Assembly: GCF_030936135.1 (NCBI RefSeq)
Contig: NC_082618.1
Span: 10,479,034 to 10,543,033 of the forward strand
Source: Gavia stellata
Lineage: Eukaryota; Chordata; Aves; Gaviiformes; Gaviidae
DNA length: 64,000 bases
Direction: 5' to 3'
The notes below the pieces were generated by a model, which was not told where the DNA came from, did not search any database, and saw only the letters and a list, made by a program, of their open reading frames with translations. Both the position numbers and the translations under genes were made by a program. Positions 26,501 to 39,027 of the stretch are shown one piece after another. Each line of letters starts with the position of its first letter. Positions within the stretch are counted from its first letter, which is position 1.

Positions 26501-28611
26501 CGTTTCCTTTTCCCCTGACAGCTCTTTTGTGAATATTAATTTCTGCTGTTTGAGTGTCTTAGTCTTCCAGGAGCTGTGCAAGTGCAAACATTAAGCAACT
26601 TTTCTGGTACGGCAGCTCTTCTAGTGCAAGAGTAGGCACATAGCCAAAAAGGAAACAGTTGTGAAGATGCTTTGTTTATGCTGCTGCTTGTTTTTTGCTG
26701 TTTTAGGCAGATTTAGCATGAACACCACGTGTGATGTGATGAGTCAGGTTGCATATGATATACGCAGGCATCTGATGCAATATTTATTTACCGGTAGGTC
26801 ACAGGGAAGGAGAGCTGATAAACGCAGATAAATATACAGGTATTTTACATTATACTTAAACCAACTGCACGTACCCGTGGTTTAGTTAAACATAAAATCC
26901 AAACATCGTTGCCAGATGTATTGCAATGTAATACTAAATAGGATTTGTGTTGAGGGATGTTTTTCAGTAACCTGTTCCTACCAGGAGGGTGGTGAACGCT
27001 TCATTTGATAAAGTGATTAATGATGCTCAGCGCAACTGCTCAGACCGTAGGGGCGGAGGCTTTGCTAATTGGATCTGGAAATTCCTTTCCTGGTGCTTAA
27101 GGATGATGAAAACTTTCACAGCCAACTGGAGACATGTCTTCTCCCTGCAGTTGGATGCCAATAAATACAGCTCAAGTTAATAAATCTTGTATTAGGGGAA
27201 GAGATCTGAAAGAGAATTTGGGCCTGGGTATTGTTCCTATGTGGCATTACTAGAGGCGTCTTAATATGCCACAGGAGTGCCTTTTGGGTAAGTGTTGGGA
27301 GTTGCTCATGTGGTAAAGAACCCAAGCACGATTTGTGACCAGTGGTCTGTAGAAGCCAGAAATACATCTGCATCTCTTTTATCCACTTCTTGCAAAATCT
27401 GATCAGGTGTGTTCCAAGTATTCCCGTACCGGCAGACACCGTTAGCCAAACCTTCCACAGTGCCCAAAGCTACGAGTGACTAACCTCATGTGCTGGACGC
27501 CTCCTTGTCAATAATGTATCTTCAGGTGTTCCTACATTATTTTATGCTTCAACAGTTTTGTAGATGTTTGTCTTTAGCTTTTCAGCCAGCTGTTAGTGAG
27601 CTTATTAATGATGTTTGCTAATGTCATATAACTATTTTTTAAGCTGCTTCAAGTCCTCAGGAACTGAAAGAGCATTATCAGCTGCTTTCATACTTTGCAA
27701 CTTTCAGCCTGTGAGAAACAGGATAGTTAAAGGCTTTCCTTCTTACCGTGCTTTAGAAGTTTTCAGGTTTTGATGCAAATGGAAATAAGCATTGTTAATG
27801 TGATGTTAATAAGCCCATCCCTTTGCTGCTGCTTATAAAATCAAATCTATAACAAGTTGGGTATCTCTTAATATTGACAATAATTTAACTTCTTTTTTTA
27901 ATCTTTCAGATCATGTAATAAAAACTGCGGTAGGTGATATCTGCCCTGTTCACTTCCCTCTCCCTAACAAATTCACCCACCATCTTAGTAATGAACAGAA
28001 GAAGCCTGGAATATGATGAGACTGGTACGCCTGTGCCGAAAGGTCAGCTCTGCCCGGGGAATGTGGCAGGGGTTTGCACGGGATTAGCAAGACGTGCAGA
28101 GAGGCACCGAATGTATAAGCCAAATAGGGGCCACGATGCAGAAGTAGGGAGCAAAAAAAAGGAACGAGGGAGAGGTGGGAGAACTAAGTACTGCTTGGGA
28201 GGGAAAAGAAGGCTTGAAAATTGACAGCAAGGTGGGCACAACAAGGTGGGAAACCCAGTTGCTTCGGGAGCCAAGGAAAGAGCTCTCCTAGTCTAAAAAT
28301 GGAAGAAAACAGCCTGAAGCAGAGAGAGACAACCTGGTAGAGAAATGCCCATCAAGACCAGGATGCCTTCAGGGAGGCTGCACAGAACTTGGTGATGCTT
28401 TTTTCAGTTAGATATAAAGAAAATTAACTCCTGGGAAAAACCCTGCTGGTTCAGAGAGCAAAGTGCCAACCCCCTCGCGCACGGCTCTGTGCCGGGGAGA
28501 CGAAGCGAGGAGCTTGCAGATCTCCTTCTGTGCGTGCCCTGTGCCCTATGTTCAGAGCTCTGCCCTGGGCGTGCTGCGAGCCCTCCTCAGCAAACAGCTG
28601 CTCTTCCATGA

Positions 28612-28729
28612 GATTTTTCCTCTCTTTGCAATGGAGAGGAATAAGATAATGAAATAAGTCATAAAATAATAAAAACTGTAGAAGAATAAAAAGGGATTTT
28701 CCTCCCTTTGCAATAGAGAAATAAAATAT
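28612..28729 (+). repeat. Diverged direct duplication
   Basis: The unit starting GATTTTTCCTCTCTTTGCAA (28,612) recurs as GATTTTCCTCCCTTTGCAAT (28,695), each followed by an A/G-rich tail ending in ataa. The copies are about 35 bases long and offset by 83 bases. Confidence 0.6.
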
Positions 28730-29418
28730 CAGGCCACCAGAAGGGGTTCTAACATCCTGTTTTTTGGTCCTAGTCTTGACATTTTTCTCCGAACAACTCA
28801 ATGGGGAAAAACATTTTTCCATGTTGTATCTGCACATACGAAGAGGACGGAAAATAACAACTGGTCAGAGCAATTGGGGCTCAGAGCCAGGAGACTGTCT
28901 GCATCAGGTCTCTCCCCTCTCTGAGTAATGGCACCCTCAGTTTCAAAGCCTCCCTTTATGGCAGAGGCTCTCCAATCTGTATCTTCTTTCCATCTTGTCC
29001 CTGCTCCTTTAGAAGATTTTGATATCTGCCTCCAGTGATCTTGTTCCTTGCACAGGAGTGTCAGACTGGCTACGATTCCTAGGGCAATCAGTGCCGCTGG
29101 GCTGGCTGCCCGCTGGCACGCAGCGTGATGAGGCTTCTGGGCACGTGATGTGTGCCAGGGCTGCAAGGGGTAATGAAGTTCAGTCTCCCGGTACTATTCA
29201 CGTCTCACCCCCCTGTTGCCACCGATGCCCTTTTTGTGCCCATCCCACCTTGCGTTTCCTGCCTTTCTCCTGCTCCCGTACCTGTGCCTCACATCACGCT
29301 GCCCCGTGCCGGACCCTGTATGCAGGAAGGGTGGCTAGTGCTTGGAGTATTTTTAAATTTCCACTTAACACTTACTTCAGCTCATGGATTTTCCAGAGGA
29401 AGTCAGGTTTTGGGGGTA

Positions 29419-29495
29419 TTTTTTTTTTTATTTTGGTTTTATTAAAAAAAAAAAAACCACCCAAAAAACAAAACCAAAAAAAACCAAACAAGGAA
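29419..29495. repeat. T tract followed by A/C-rich low-complexity DNA
   Basis: A T-rich tract at 29,419-29,441 is followed by a 12-base A run from about 29,444 and then aaaacc / aaaacaaaacc units to about 29,492. The T and A runs can pair as an imperfect hairpin. Confidence 0.7.
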
Positions 29496-30002
29496 ATTCC
29501 CCTCCAGCCTACAGAATGTAGCAGTTCAGAGAAGTGGCTTCATTTCTCATTCTTAAAGCATTGAACACCCTGTTATGCTTAAAATAATAAAATCAAAAAA
29601 GGCCAGACTTCTTTACATGATGGGTTTCAGTCTCTTGTATTGATAATGCAGGGGGGTAGCTGTAGTGAAACATAGGCTCTGCTGAGATAGGCAGAAGAAA
29701 AAAAAAAAAGCAGTGTGTGCCATTTAATTTCTGTAATGTTCTGATTTCCTCCTACCAGCCTGAAAATGCTACACATGATCCTTTGTCTGGCATATGGGGA
29801 TTTGGAGAATTGTTGCTAATTACTGCAGTTGTGCTATCTAGCTTAACTGGCTTAAATAATATATTAAGCGCTTTTATGATCTTCCACAACACACTGGAAT
29901 GCAAAGAGGTGCGTTTTATGCTGTTTATACTTTATGGCAGGCATAGCTTATATAACAATCTGCAGAAAAAAATTGATTTTGATGATTTATTGCTTGTATA
30001 AT

Positions 30003-30185
30003 TCACAGCCGGGGCTTTAGATGGTAAGGTCCTGTTGTGCTAGGTGCTACACAGATGCAGGGGATGCATCTCGATCTTAAGAAGGTGGAGTCTAATTGCG
30101 GGGAAAGAGGCCATGGGTGGCTACAGGGAATGGTGGGGCAGAACGACTCGGGATGCCAGGCAAGGATCTCAGGACACCCCTGGTT
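30003..30185 (+). mobile_element. Probable ancient interspersed repeat fragment
   Basis: The words ttgtgctaggtgctacacag and agtctaattgcggggaaag, followed by a ggctacagg / ggtggggca stretch, resemble an old amniote dispersed repeat familiar from reptile and bird non-coding DNA (core gtgctaggcgctgtacaaa followed by acagtctaa). I recognise the pattern but cannot name the family with confidence; a CR1/L3- or SINE-derived piece is likely. It is strongly diverged. Confidence 0.35.
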
Positions 30186-32364
30186 AACGCGCTGCTGAGT
30201 TAACATAGGTCTGATGGCAAAAGCAAAAAGCATGGGATCTGGAAGAGGACCACAGGAAGTCATGATCTAACTTATTTAGGGAACATTCCCATTATTTTAA
30301 TTAAAATTCAATAAGAAATTAGGAAGGGATTACAAAGCATCATATTTAGAAGTGGGAGTATTCTAGGGTCTAGATTAGTGCTTATCCAGAAAAAGAAGAA
30401 AGGCATTATGTCTGCTCAAGAATCTTTTTTTACCCTTTCTTTTTATTTTTTTTTTTTAGCAATAATGCTGTTAGTCATCTGATTCCACCCAAATTCCAGT
30501 GTCTCTTGCCTCAAATTCTAAATCTTCTATTATCTGCTAATGTACCTGAAGTTTAAACAAAAATGTGACAAGAACATGCTGTGAATGTCTTGTTGCTGGA
30601 TCTACTGTGATGAATAATTACGGAGCGGCTGAGCAATGCTAGCCAGAGGCTCAAAGAACCTGGTAAGACACATGGAGGGGGGAGCATAAACCACAAAGGA
30701 AATTAGTGATAATGATGAAAAGGCTGGCACATTCTGACCTATGATTTGGTTTAGTTTGACATAGCTCTCCGTAAAATCGCACGGATTGTTAGAATATGCT
30801 AGTAATTAGCAGGATTTCACCTATTTGAAATTAAAGCATTGTGCACACTCTGCAGATGAGAAAAAAAAGCAGTTTTTTGTCTGGTTTTGCTTGCTAGTAG
30901 CTTGAAAATAGGGAGGTGAGAGACTTGTGTCAAATCTTGAAGTATAATTTTGCAATTAAAAGACTGGGGAGAAAGTGTGATCTGAAGACCTTCAGTTTCC
31001 TAGCTGTGACACAAAATTAACAGCTATCTTCATTCTCATTCTGTTTTAATATTCCTGCAGAGGAGCAAGCAAAAAGAACTCCCTAGGCTGGCTTCAGTGA
31101 AATGGAGGAACTGTTGCTTAACGATACCAGGGTATGGGCTGGGAGAGGAGTGATTTTTGTTGGTATTAGCTAGCTAAGGTTTGCACAACGCTTTGGATGT
31201 TACAAAGTGATATATAGCTAATGTTAAAAATTGAGACATGCTCTCTGGGAGATGGAAACACTGTTTAAAGGCATTTTCTGATAGGCTACATGGAAAATTT
31301 CAAGGTCATCCATGCACTGGCTTGCAGGGATGCACAGCTGGTACCTCATCACTAAAACCAGCAGAACCTCAACTAGAAGGCTGTTAGTTAACTGTGTGGG
31401 TAAAAATGGAAGAATAAATTGAAACTACCTGAAAGTGGAAGAAACGTGGCAAGTGACAAGAAGAAGAGAAATGTGAAGATAAACTCTTTCCCATCATCCT
31501 GGTGTCCAAGTGCTTTGTAACAACTTCAAATTGCTCTCTCCCTTGAATGTACCAATTTTCTCTTTCAAGCTGCAACAATCTGGCAACCTCCAGCTACTCT
31601 AAACTTGTCTTCTATCCCTAAGAATCTGCTCAAGAGTCTACTCAATATCCCAGGCCTAATTTTTATTACAGTAGCTGAAAGTTGCTGCTAGGCCAAAAGC
31701 TCTTCTAGGAGTAGCTGGGCTTCTAACCAGAAGGAAAGTGAGTGCCAAAGGCCTTTATGGATCATTTAACAATATGTTTTATATAATAAAAACACATGCA
31801 AATACTTAGCATAGTAGGCAAAATTTTTATTAACTCCTAATGCTTTACCTTGCTGCATGGGTACAATCAATCCACAAAAATGGCAAGGCATAACGTTGAA
31901 GGAGCTGTTTGTCCAGCAGTGATATGTCGTGTTTGGTTTTGAGAGTCCACTGTAACACATCAACAGCCACTGCGTGTTCAGCTGAAATGACAGCAAAACA
32001 ATCTGGTCATCTGCATCCTGTTGTGGCTTATTGCTGTATTTAGGGGAATGAGGTGTGATGTGGTGGTTTTGAGCAGATGGCAAGCCGTCGGACTTTTTTT
32101 GTTACTTTGTTGGCTTGATCAGCAGTCCTTCATTGATTCTGGACAGATTACAAGCATGATACTATCTTCGATAATGACACTTGGTAAAGAACTTTAAAAT
32201 CCTTAATTACTGTCATTAGCTGTTTCATACCATAAAACAGAGGTCTATTATTTTAATGTCTTTTTTTCCCCCTCCCCCTGTCTGTAGGGTGTCTGGAGTA
32301 TCCTTAACTCAAACCAGGAGGTGTGACTTTTGGATCACGATTAGTATGCATACCAGCATAAAAA

Positions 32365-32406
32365 TGTGTGTGTGTGTGCACGTGTGCATACACATTTGTA
32401 TATGCA
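32365..32406. repeat. TG/CA alternating microsatellite
   Basis: A (TG)7 run is followed by cacgtgtgcatacacatttg and tatatgca. The strictly alternating purine-pyrimidine stretch contains a CACGTG E-box and could form Z-DNA. Confidence 0.8.
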
Positions 32407-35400
32407 GTTGTCCGGAGTTCTTTTACTATCTGTGTTGTGAAAGCAGTGAACTGAGACATCAGTCTGTTGGCAAGGTCCTGAAGGCTGGCAGGTTTCTCTG
32501 TTCGGGGATGTCCTTTGTTTGTTTGGTGTTTGAATCGTGTGAAACCTTAATTAGCAAATATGATGCTTTGGCCTTCCCTCCCAAGATCCGAAATGGAATT
32601 AAGGGAAGTGCAAGGACGTGCCAAATGACATGATGGTACTGGCTCCATGGTTTTTGTTTTACTCTGCTGTCCTGCTGTTTTGAGATGCACTTTCCATTGT
32701 ATCAGCTGCTGGCAAAACGTTCATGAAGTTGTTACATGTTTTATGCTTTGGTATTGCTTTTTCTATATACAACAATCAAACTGCTAAGATGTTGGAGACC
32801 CTGTGTGCAGCAGCTGTTGAGCTGAGAAGAAAGAAGCTCGCTCTTTGAAAGGGAAAGTTTCCCTGTTGTGCCATAGTGGTAAGCCACTGCCTGCTGTGCA
32901 CCGGGTTTGCTGTTGCACTCTGGGGGCGATGCAAGCATCCTCCTTCTACAGCGCAATTTGGACTTTTCTGAAATGGAGTAAACGTTAGTCGCTTCTTGCA
33001 AAGCCACTCCTTTCATTTGATCTTCTGTTACTAATTATTTGCACTTCCTTTTGTCACAACTCTTTTTTTTGCTGCTGAGGCTGGCACTGCAGAGAAATCC
33101 TTTACTTCCATTCCAATGACACAGTGGTTTTCTGTCTACAAGAGAGTACAGAATTGCTTTTATCAAACATGTTTCTTTTCCCATTGTTTCTCGATGACAG
33201 ATACTAATCTTAATCTACACAGAGACAACACTTTGAAATGGGAGATCTATGTTCCCATCAATTTTTGTTACGTTGATAAATCATAACATGTCTCACTTTC
33301 TTAATGACATGCTTCTGGATTTAGGTCTGCGCTTTTTTTTTTTTTGTCACCGTTTGTCTTTTTCAATGCTAGCAACAGCTTTGCCAAAGCTCATCTGTTC
33401 CTTTAGCATTCACTCCAGCAGGCTGATTAATTCTATCACACTATCACTGTATACAGCATAATCAAACAGGTTGATAGAAAATCAGGAAGGATGTGATATT
33501 TATAAAAGTTTCTAATGCATTACCCTTACCTTGTGACTTTCAATAGTTGTGGCACCTTGTTTCTTCTGGGTTGGAGGAAGGTCAGCAAAGTCTGCCAGGA
33601 AAAAAAGTTCTTTTACTGTTCTTTGTGGGCCTCAAATGTGATTGTGTCACCCTTCCATGCACAGGGAAGCTTTACTTAAGAGACCATCAAGAGTGGAGGG
33701 TGCCTTATGGTGTTTTCTTCTGCGTGTTTCAAGGTAACTGGAGTAAAAGTAGGGGATCACTTACCCACAAATCTTAATATAGCTAAGAATGCGGGTGACG
33801 TGCCTCATTTTCCTCAGTTGTGTAGATAACGCTATTAATAACATGAGCTGAAATTATGTATTGAGTAGTAATATGAGCAGCAATTTAGAGTGGCTTTAAA
33901 CCTGTCATGAACTCCCTGAACAAAATCTTCCAGAGGGAAGTGGCTCAGCAAAAATATTAATTAATCCTCTTCTAAGGGGTGGCAAAATTAAATAGAGGTA
34001 GCCCACAGCCCAAATAAGGCCTGTGGGATGCTTCCACTTCCCTCACCATCTTTTCCTGTAGAGGACTGGACACTGCTGTCCCAACCCCTCTTCCTATATC
34101 TACTACAACCTGATATACAGGTATGGTGGTTGCCACGTGGGGATGTGCATAGCAGGTCTCCTGTCACTATTGCCTGCATAGCAGTAGTTGTCACCTCCAT
34201 GCTGTACTGTCACTAGAGCTCAGCCCTTTGGGGCAGAGGGACCCGCTGTTCCCTCCTGCCTCCCCACCCTGCTTACACAGTATCGACTGATGAGGAAAGA
34301 GGAAGGCATGAAGTGTCTGCTGCTGCTGGGAAGTAGCAGGGGACGATTGCCAGCCCAGGGGTAAAGGGCCTGGCTGTTACAGCAGAGGCAGCAGTGTCAG
34401 GGTGGGTGGAGAAGAGCAACTGCTCGAGCAAGTCATGGGAGTGCTGGGAAGTGGGGATCTATAGGGCAGGTGTAAAAAGAGAAGTGCCCTCCTACCGAAA
34501 ATAAAGGGGGAAAAAATCCAAATCCCCTCACTCTGATGGTTCCACGGCTACACCACACTGCAACCCTGGTGAGCACTGCATTCATTAACACGTCCCTCTG
34601 ACAAGGGGGATGATTACTGTTTTTGCAGAACTCCTGTTTGAGTATTTGTGGCTAAAAAATAAACACAAAATTTGTTAAAAATAGGGTGGGGCTACCTGAG
34701 AAAGAAGAATATGTTAAGACTTCATTTTCTTATCTGTTGCTGCTAGTTACAGTGAGCTTATTAAAACTGAATTCTAGCAGTATTAAATCTGTTTTCTTCA
34801 CTTTTTTTTTTTTAATTCAGCTTTGACCATAAAAGCCATGGCCTTTTCCCCTGCAATGTTCTGCTACAAAGTTCCTGCTGGCAGTAGTGGGAGTACAGCT
34901 TACATGACAACAACGTGACATAGGAGGGTCCTGGTAAGAATATGTTCTCCCCCCCCCAGTTCATATAAATCTGTAGCAAATGTCATCCTCTGACTACTGT
35001 TATAAACCACTTGTTTCCTAGAAAATGTGGGACATGGTAAAAGTTGCAATTTGCATATGTAGTTCTGTTTTTCTTTGAGGAAGCCTTTTGTATTTTCCCC
35101 TCTCCCTCTGATAACATCTGAATTAGATTGGCAGATAATGATTTGAGGTGTTTTTCTCATTTGTCAGTTCATTATAATTAGAAAGACATGAAACTGTTTA
35201 GCTATGAACACGGCAGGCCTAGGGTGAATGCACACTCTCAATTGCGCCTTGATATCTCTCCCACCTCCTGCTCTTTTCAAATATTTGAGATGTGTTCCGC
35301 TGCACTCCATTCAGGACTGTCTGTGAAGCAGCAAGGGGTGAAAGTTGTTTCATGTTTGTACAGTGTGTCTCAAGCCTCTCTAGTGGCAATAAATGCAAAT

Positions 35401-35710
35401 CACAGATGATAATCAGCTCTTACAGTCCTTTACCAAGTTTCCTTCCAGACTGAGGGGTGAAGACAGTTCTGTTAGCTGTCTCTGTGTTGGAGATTTGGGA
35501 TCTACATTTCAAAAGCACATAAATGTCTTAAAAAAAATAAATCCTAGTGCAGTGAGCAGGACTTGTTTGACCAGAATCCATTAAATGCAATTACAAATTC
35601 TACTCTTAACATTTCTGCTCTGTGAGAGCATTTTCTCCATTTGAGAAAACAAAGTTTTCTACGTGCTTCTAGTGTGGGACTGTGGTTTTGTTTGGGTTTA
35701 GGGTTTTTTC

Positions 35711-35747
35711 TTAAAAAAAAAAAAAAGAAAAGAAAAAGAAAAAAGTT
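35711..35747. repeat. A-rich low-complexity tract
   Basis: A run of about fourteen A is followed by aaaag units to about 35,747. It is a homopurine tract with no flanking target-site duplication that I could see. Confidence 0.8.
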
Positions 35748-38700
35748 GTCAAGTTTAAATGCCTAGGGTGGACTTCCCCTCAGTGTCTCCAGTTCCTTGG
35801 AGCAGATCAAGACAGACAAGGAAGGGTTTCTTAAACAGAGGGCAAGCTGAAGTGCCGACCTTTGACATGTAAAAATTTAAGCCCTAAATGATTGTTTGAG
35901 CATTCTCATGCTCACGTATCTTCCTAGTCACAAATATGATTTAGATGATCAGAAATTCACTTGCTGGAGTAATAAAAACCCAGAAAAGTCCCTTACTGGG
36001 TTCCTAATATACAAATTCCTAAAGATGACCCATCCCACGGCAAGTTTTAGCAGAATTCTGGTTTTTGTAAATATGGAGAGTCGGAGAATCTTTGGCGCTC
36101 TGGGCTACTATTCTGCGGAAGTACAAAATTTGGTATCCCTCCTGACCTATTTGACCTAGGCCTTTGACATGAGTTTTCCTATTATTCTATCAATTCGTCA
36201 TCCCCTCATGCTATTTTGTATTTTTTTGTCTGTTGGGCCATCAGTTTCTATACAACACTTCTGGCAGTTTCAGCTTTAGTTCTAGCTCTCTGGCTGCTTT
36301 TTCATCTTTGTGCTGAAAACCCCCTCAACCCCACTTCCTAATCTTGTATTAAGTACAAGTGCTAAAGACTAGCCTAATGTTTTGTGTTTTTTTTATATCA
36401 TCCTTAACATAAAGAGTGCAACTATTCTGGAGAATAGAGTGCAGCATTTACGTAGAAGAGCATAATACATTTATATATTTTGAAGTAGTTTGCAAAAATC
36501 AACTGATCCTTAAAAAAAATTAGTAATATCCTAGGATGGTGGGGGGAGACAGATATTGGGGACAGAGATGCAGAGATTTCGAGGCAAATAATAGAGCAAG
36601 GCCTAGAACTTGCATTTTTGGTTCCTGTTTTTAGTGACTTTTCAATCAGGAAATCCTAGGGACTTACACTGCTCTTCTCAGAATTGTTTTTGATTCACTG
36701 CAGCAGTTCCACACTTACTTGGTTTATCTCTTCTGAGTTCAGGCCTTTTCAATGCAACTCGAAACACCTTCTCCTTAGCAGATGCCACTTCAGCCTCAGC
36801 TGAAGCCTGTGTGCCTTTTTTTTTTCCCCAGTTCCTGGTAGCCTTGTGGACTGCCAACCACCCTCCTGGCGACTGACAGCTGCTCTGCGAAGAAGGCAAG
36901 GTTGCTGCAAGCCTCCTGCAGCTTCTGTGCAGCAGTCAATGTCTAGTTTTCCACAGATACTTGACAATGATGCAAAGACACTTAAAGAGATTTGCTAAGT
37001 GCTTATGAATTAATTTGTGATTAGTGAATAATTAAATAAATCACAGCAATCAAAGGACACGTGGCCAGTTACAGTTAGATTTGCATATATAGCACTTTTC
37101 CACCAGAAGAGAGGAGCTCAATTCATCTAACACAAGTCTAAATTCACTGTATCTTAATTTGATTTACCTTTGACATAGCATTTAAATAGTAGCAACATCT
37201 ATAAAGTTATGCTCCCCAATAAGGCTTCATTAAAAACTTACTGCCAGATCTAATCCATGGTTAGCATACAAAGTCTTATCTCTAGGTTCCTGCTTCAGTG
37301 CCTTTGAGAACATGCTTAATTTAATCTGAACAAAGACACTGCCATCCTAAGCCTCCAGTCTGATTTTCCAATCTAGAATATCTTTGTTATTAAATTTGGT
37401 GCAAGCCATGGTGCATATAATGGATCAGGTAAACTATTTTAAAGCACTCTTCAAGCAAAATTCTACTGCTTGTTAGACATAATTTGTATCTCTGGGACAT
37501 AAGAGATGTCACTTCAGTTTGCATTTTTTTAAAACGTCATACAAAAATGCAGTATAAGTCCAAACAATTCAGCTAGCTGTGAAAAGCAGCAAACTTTAAT
37601 GTAATACATGTTTTTAACCATTTTTGGAAACAGCATTTTTTTAAAAATATGGATTGTTAACCATCATTATTAACCATCATTCCAATCCATTTTCCTTCCT
37701 CTAGGAAGGACCTCCTCACTAGAGGTTTCTGCTTCCTCATTTGTATCAAATACCAAGTCAGCTGTTTGTGACTATACTTTAAGCCAGGATGGTGGCAGGA
37801 TCTGATTTGTAATTATGATTTTAGGCATTCATTTTTTTATGATTTAGCAAGTAAACAAGTTGTCATTAAAAACCCTATACTGCCTAATACTCTCTGCTGC
37901 CTGAGAACGGGGTTTGTTTATGCTACAAGCAGAGGTTCTGTCAAAACAGATAAAAATGGAATAGTTTTGCAAAGTGCTGGTGAGGCCTCAGTTGAAAATG
38001 GAATAAAAGTCTGATTATCCATACTCGAAAAAGTGACCTGAAACTGGCATAGAGGGAGTCTGCTAAGAACTGGTGGAATGATGTACTTCTTTAGAGAGGG
38101 GCAACTGTAGAAGAGCTTAATTTGTTGAGTTTTTTTGAAAGCTGAAAAGAGATAGACGGGTTTCTGTAAATATACAGAAGGGGGTATTGATAATTGTCCA
38201 TGTTGCAATGTGGAATTGAGTAGACGCAGGACAGGAGTTACAAACTGTGGTGGTTGCAATGGCGTCGGATGGGAATTGTTGTCGCGGCAGGTTCCTCCAC
38301 TCCTATATGTCTCGATGAAACAGGCCTGGGAGCATTACGTCAGTTCTGTGGTGTGCCTCCTTACTTGGGGTTTTGTTGTTGCTGTTTAGTAATATAAATT
38401 ACCGAAAGTAAGAAACTTAAAGGAGGTAAGGAAAGGATAAATAGTCATGGAGAAATCGGAGTGAAAACTAGAAGAAACTGCCGTGAAGCTGTTCTACACC
38501 ACCATTGTAGTTGCTTCCTGCTCTAATTGCTTTCTGCAAGTGCTCTGCCAGTTTGGGTCTGGCTGTATCCCAGCGCAGCTTGTTCCAAGCAAAACGGGAC
38601 TCTCTATGTATTGTTATCTTTGTAATTCAGAAGAGCAACCAAAACATTAAAAGATTATTACTAGACATAAGGTCACACTGGAATACCACAGCGAAATCAG

Positions 38701-38997
38701 GAATTAACTCGCAGCTGAGGAGACACGGTTTAATACTTTAAAAAAGCGATCCACTGCAAATGGAGCATGGCACAAGGAATGCCATTGGTAGGGGTTGGAA
38801 TACTTCATTTAATCACAAGATAAAACAGACCTCTCCAGCTGTTTCTAATATTGCCAACTTATGCTTTTGATTGACATGTTGCCATGTTTGTCGATCATTC
38901 TCTCAAATATTTTAAAGAGTTTATATTGTATCTAAATTGAAAGCTGTTTGGGTGACGGACTATATTGAGGAGAGATATGTAAAGGTAGCATAGGAAT

Positions 38998-39027
38998 AAG
39001 AGGATATAAGGGAGCTTATATCCTCTT
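38998..39027. repeat. Perfect 13-bp inverted repeat with 4-nt loop
   Basis: AAGAGGATATAAG at 38,998-39,010 and its exact reverse complement at 39,015-39,027 flank GGAG. The flanks stop pairing immediately outside. It is not next to an annotated gene end. Confidence 0.9.

Noticed and set aside
31766..32083. 105-codon minus-strand frame
   Set aside because: The composition (Ser/Tyr/Asn/His-rich) and lack of any domain or splice site suggest chance in AT-rich DNA.
33780..33850. MIR-like words (cctcattttcctcag, then gataacgctattaataac)
   Set aside because: The similarity to the MIR SINE is too short and diverged to call without a profile search.
37650..37690. Two copies of TTAACCATCATT
   Set aside because: It is a simple 13-bp local duplication with no further structure.
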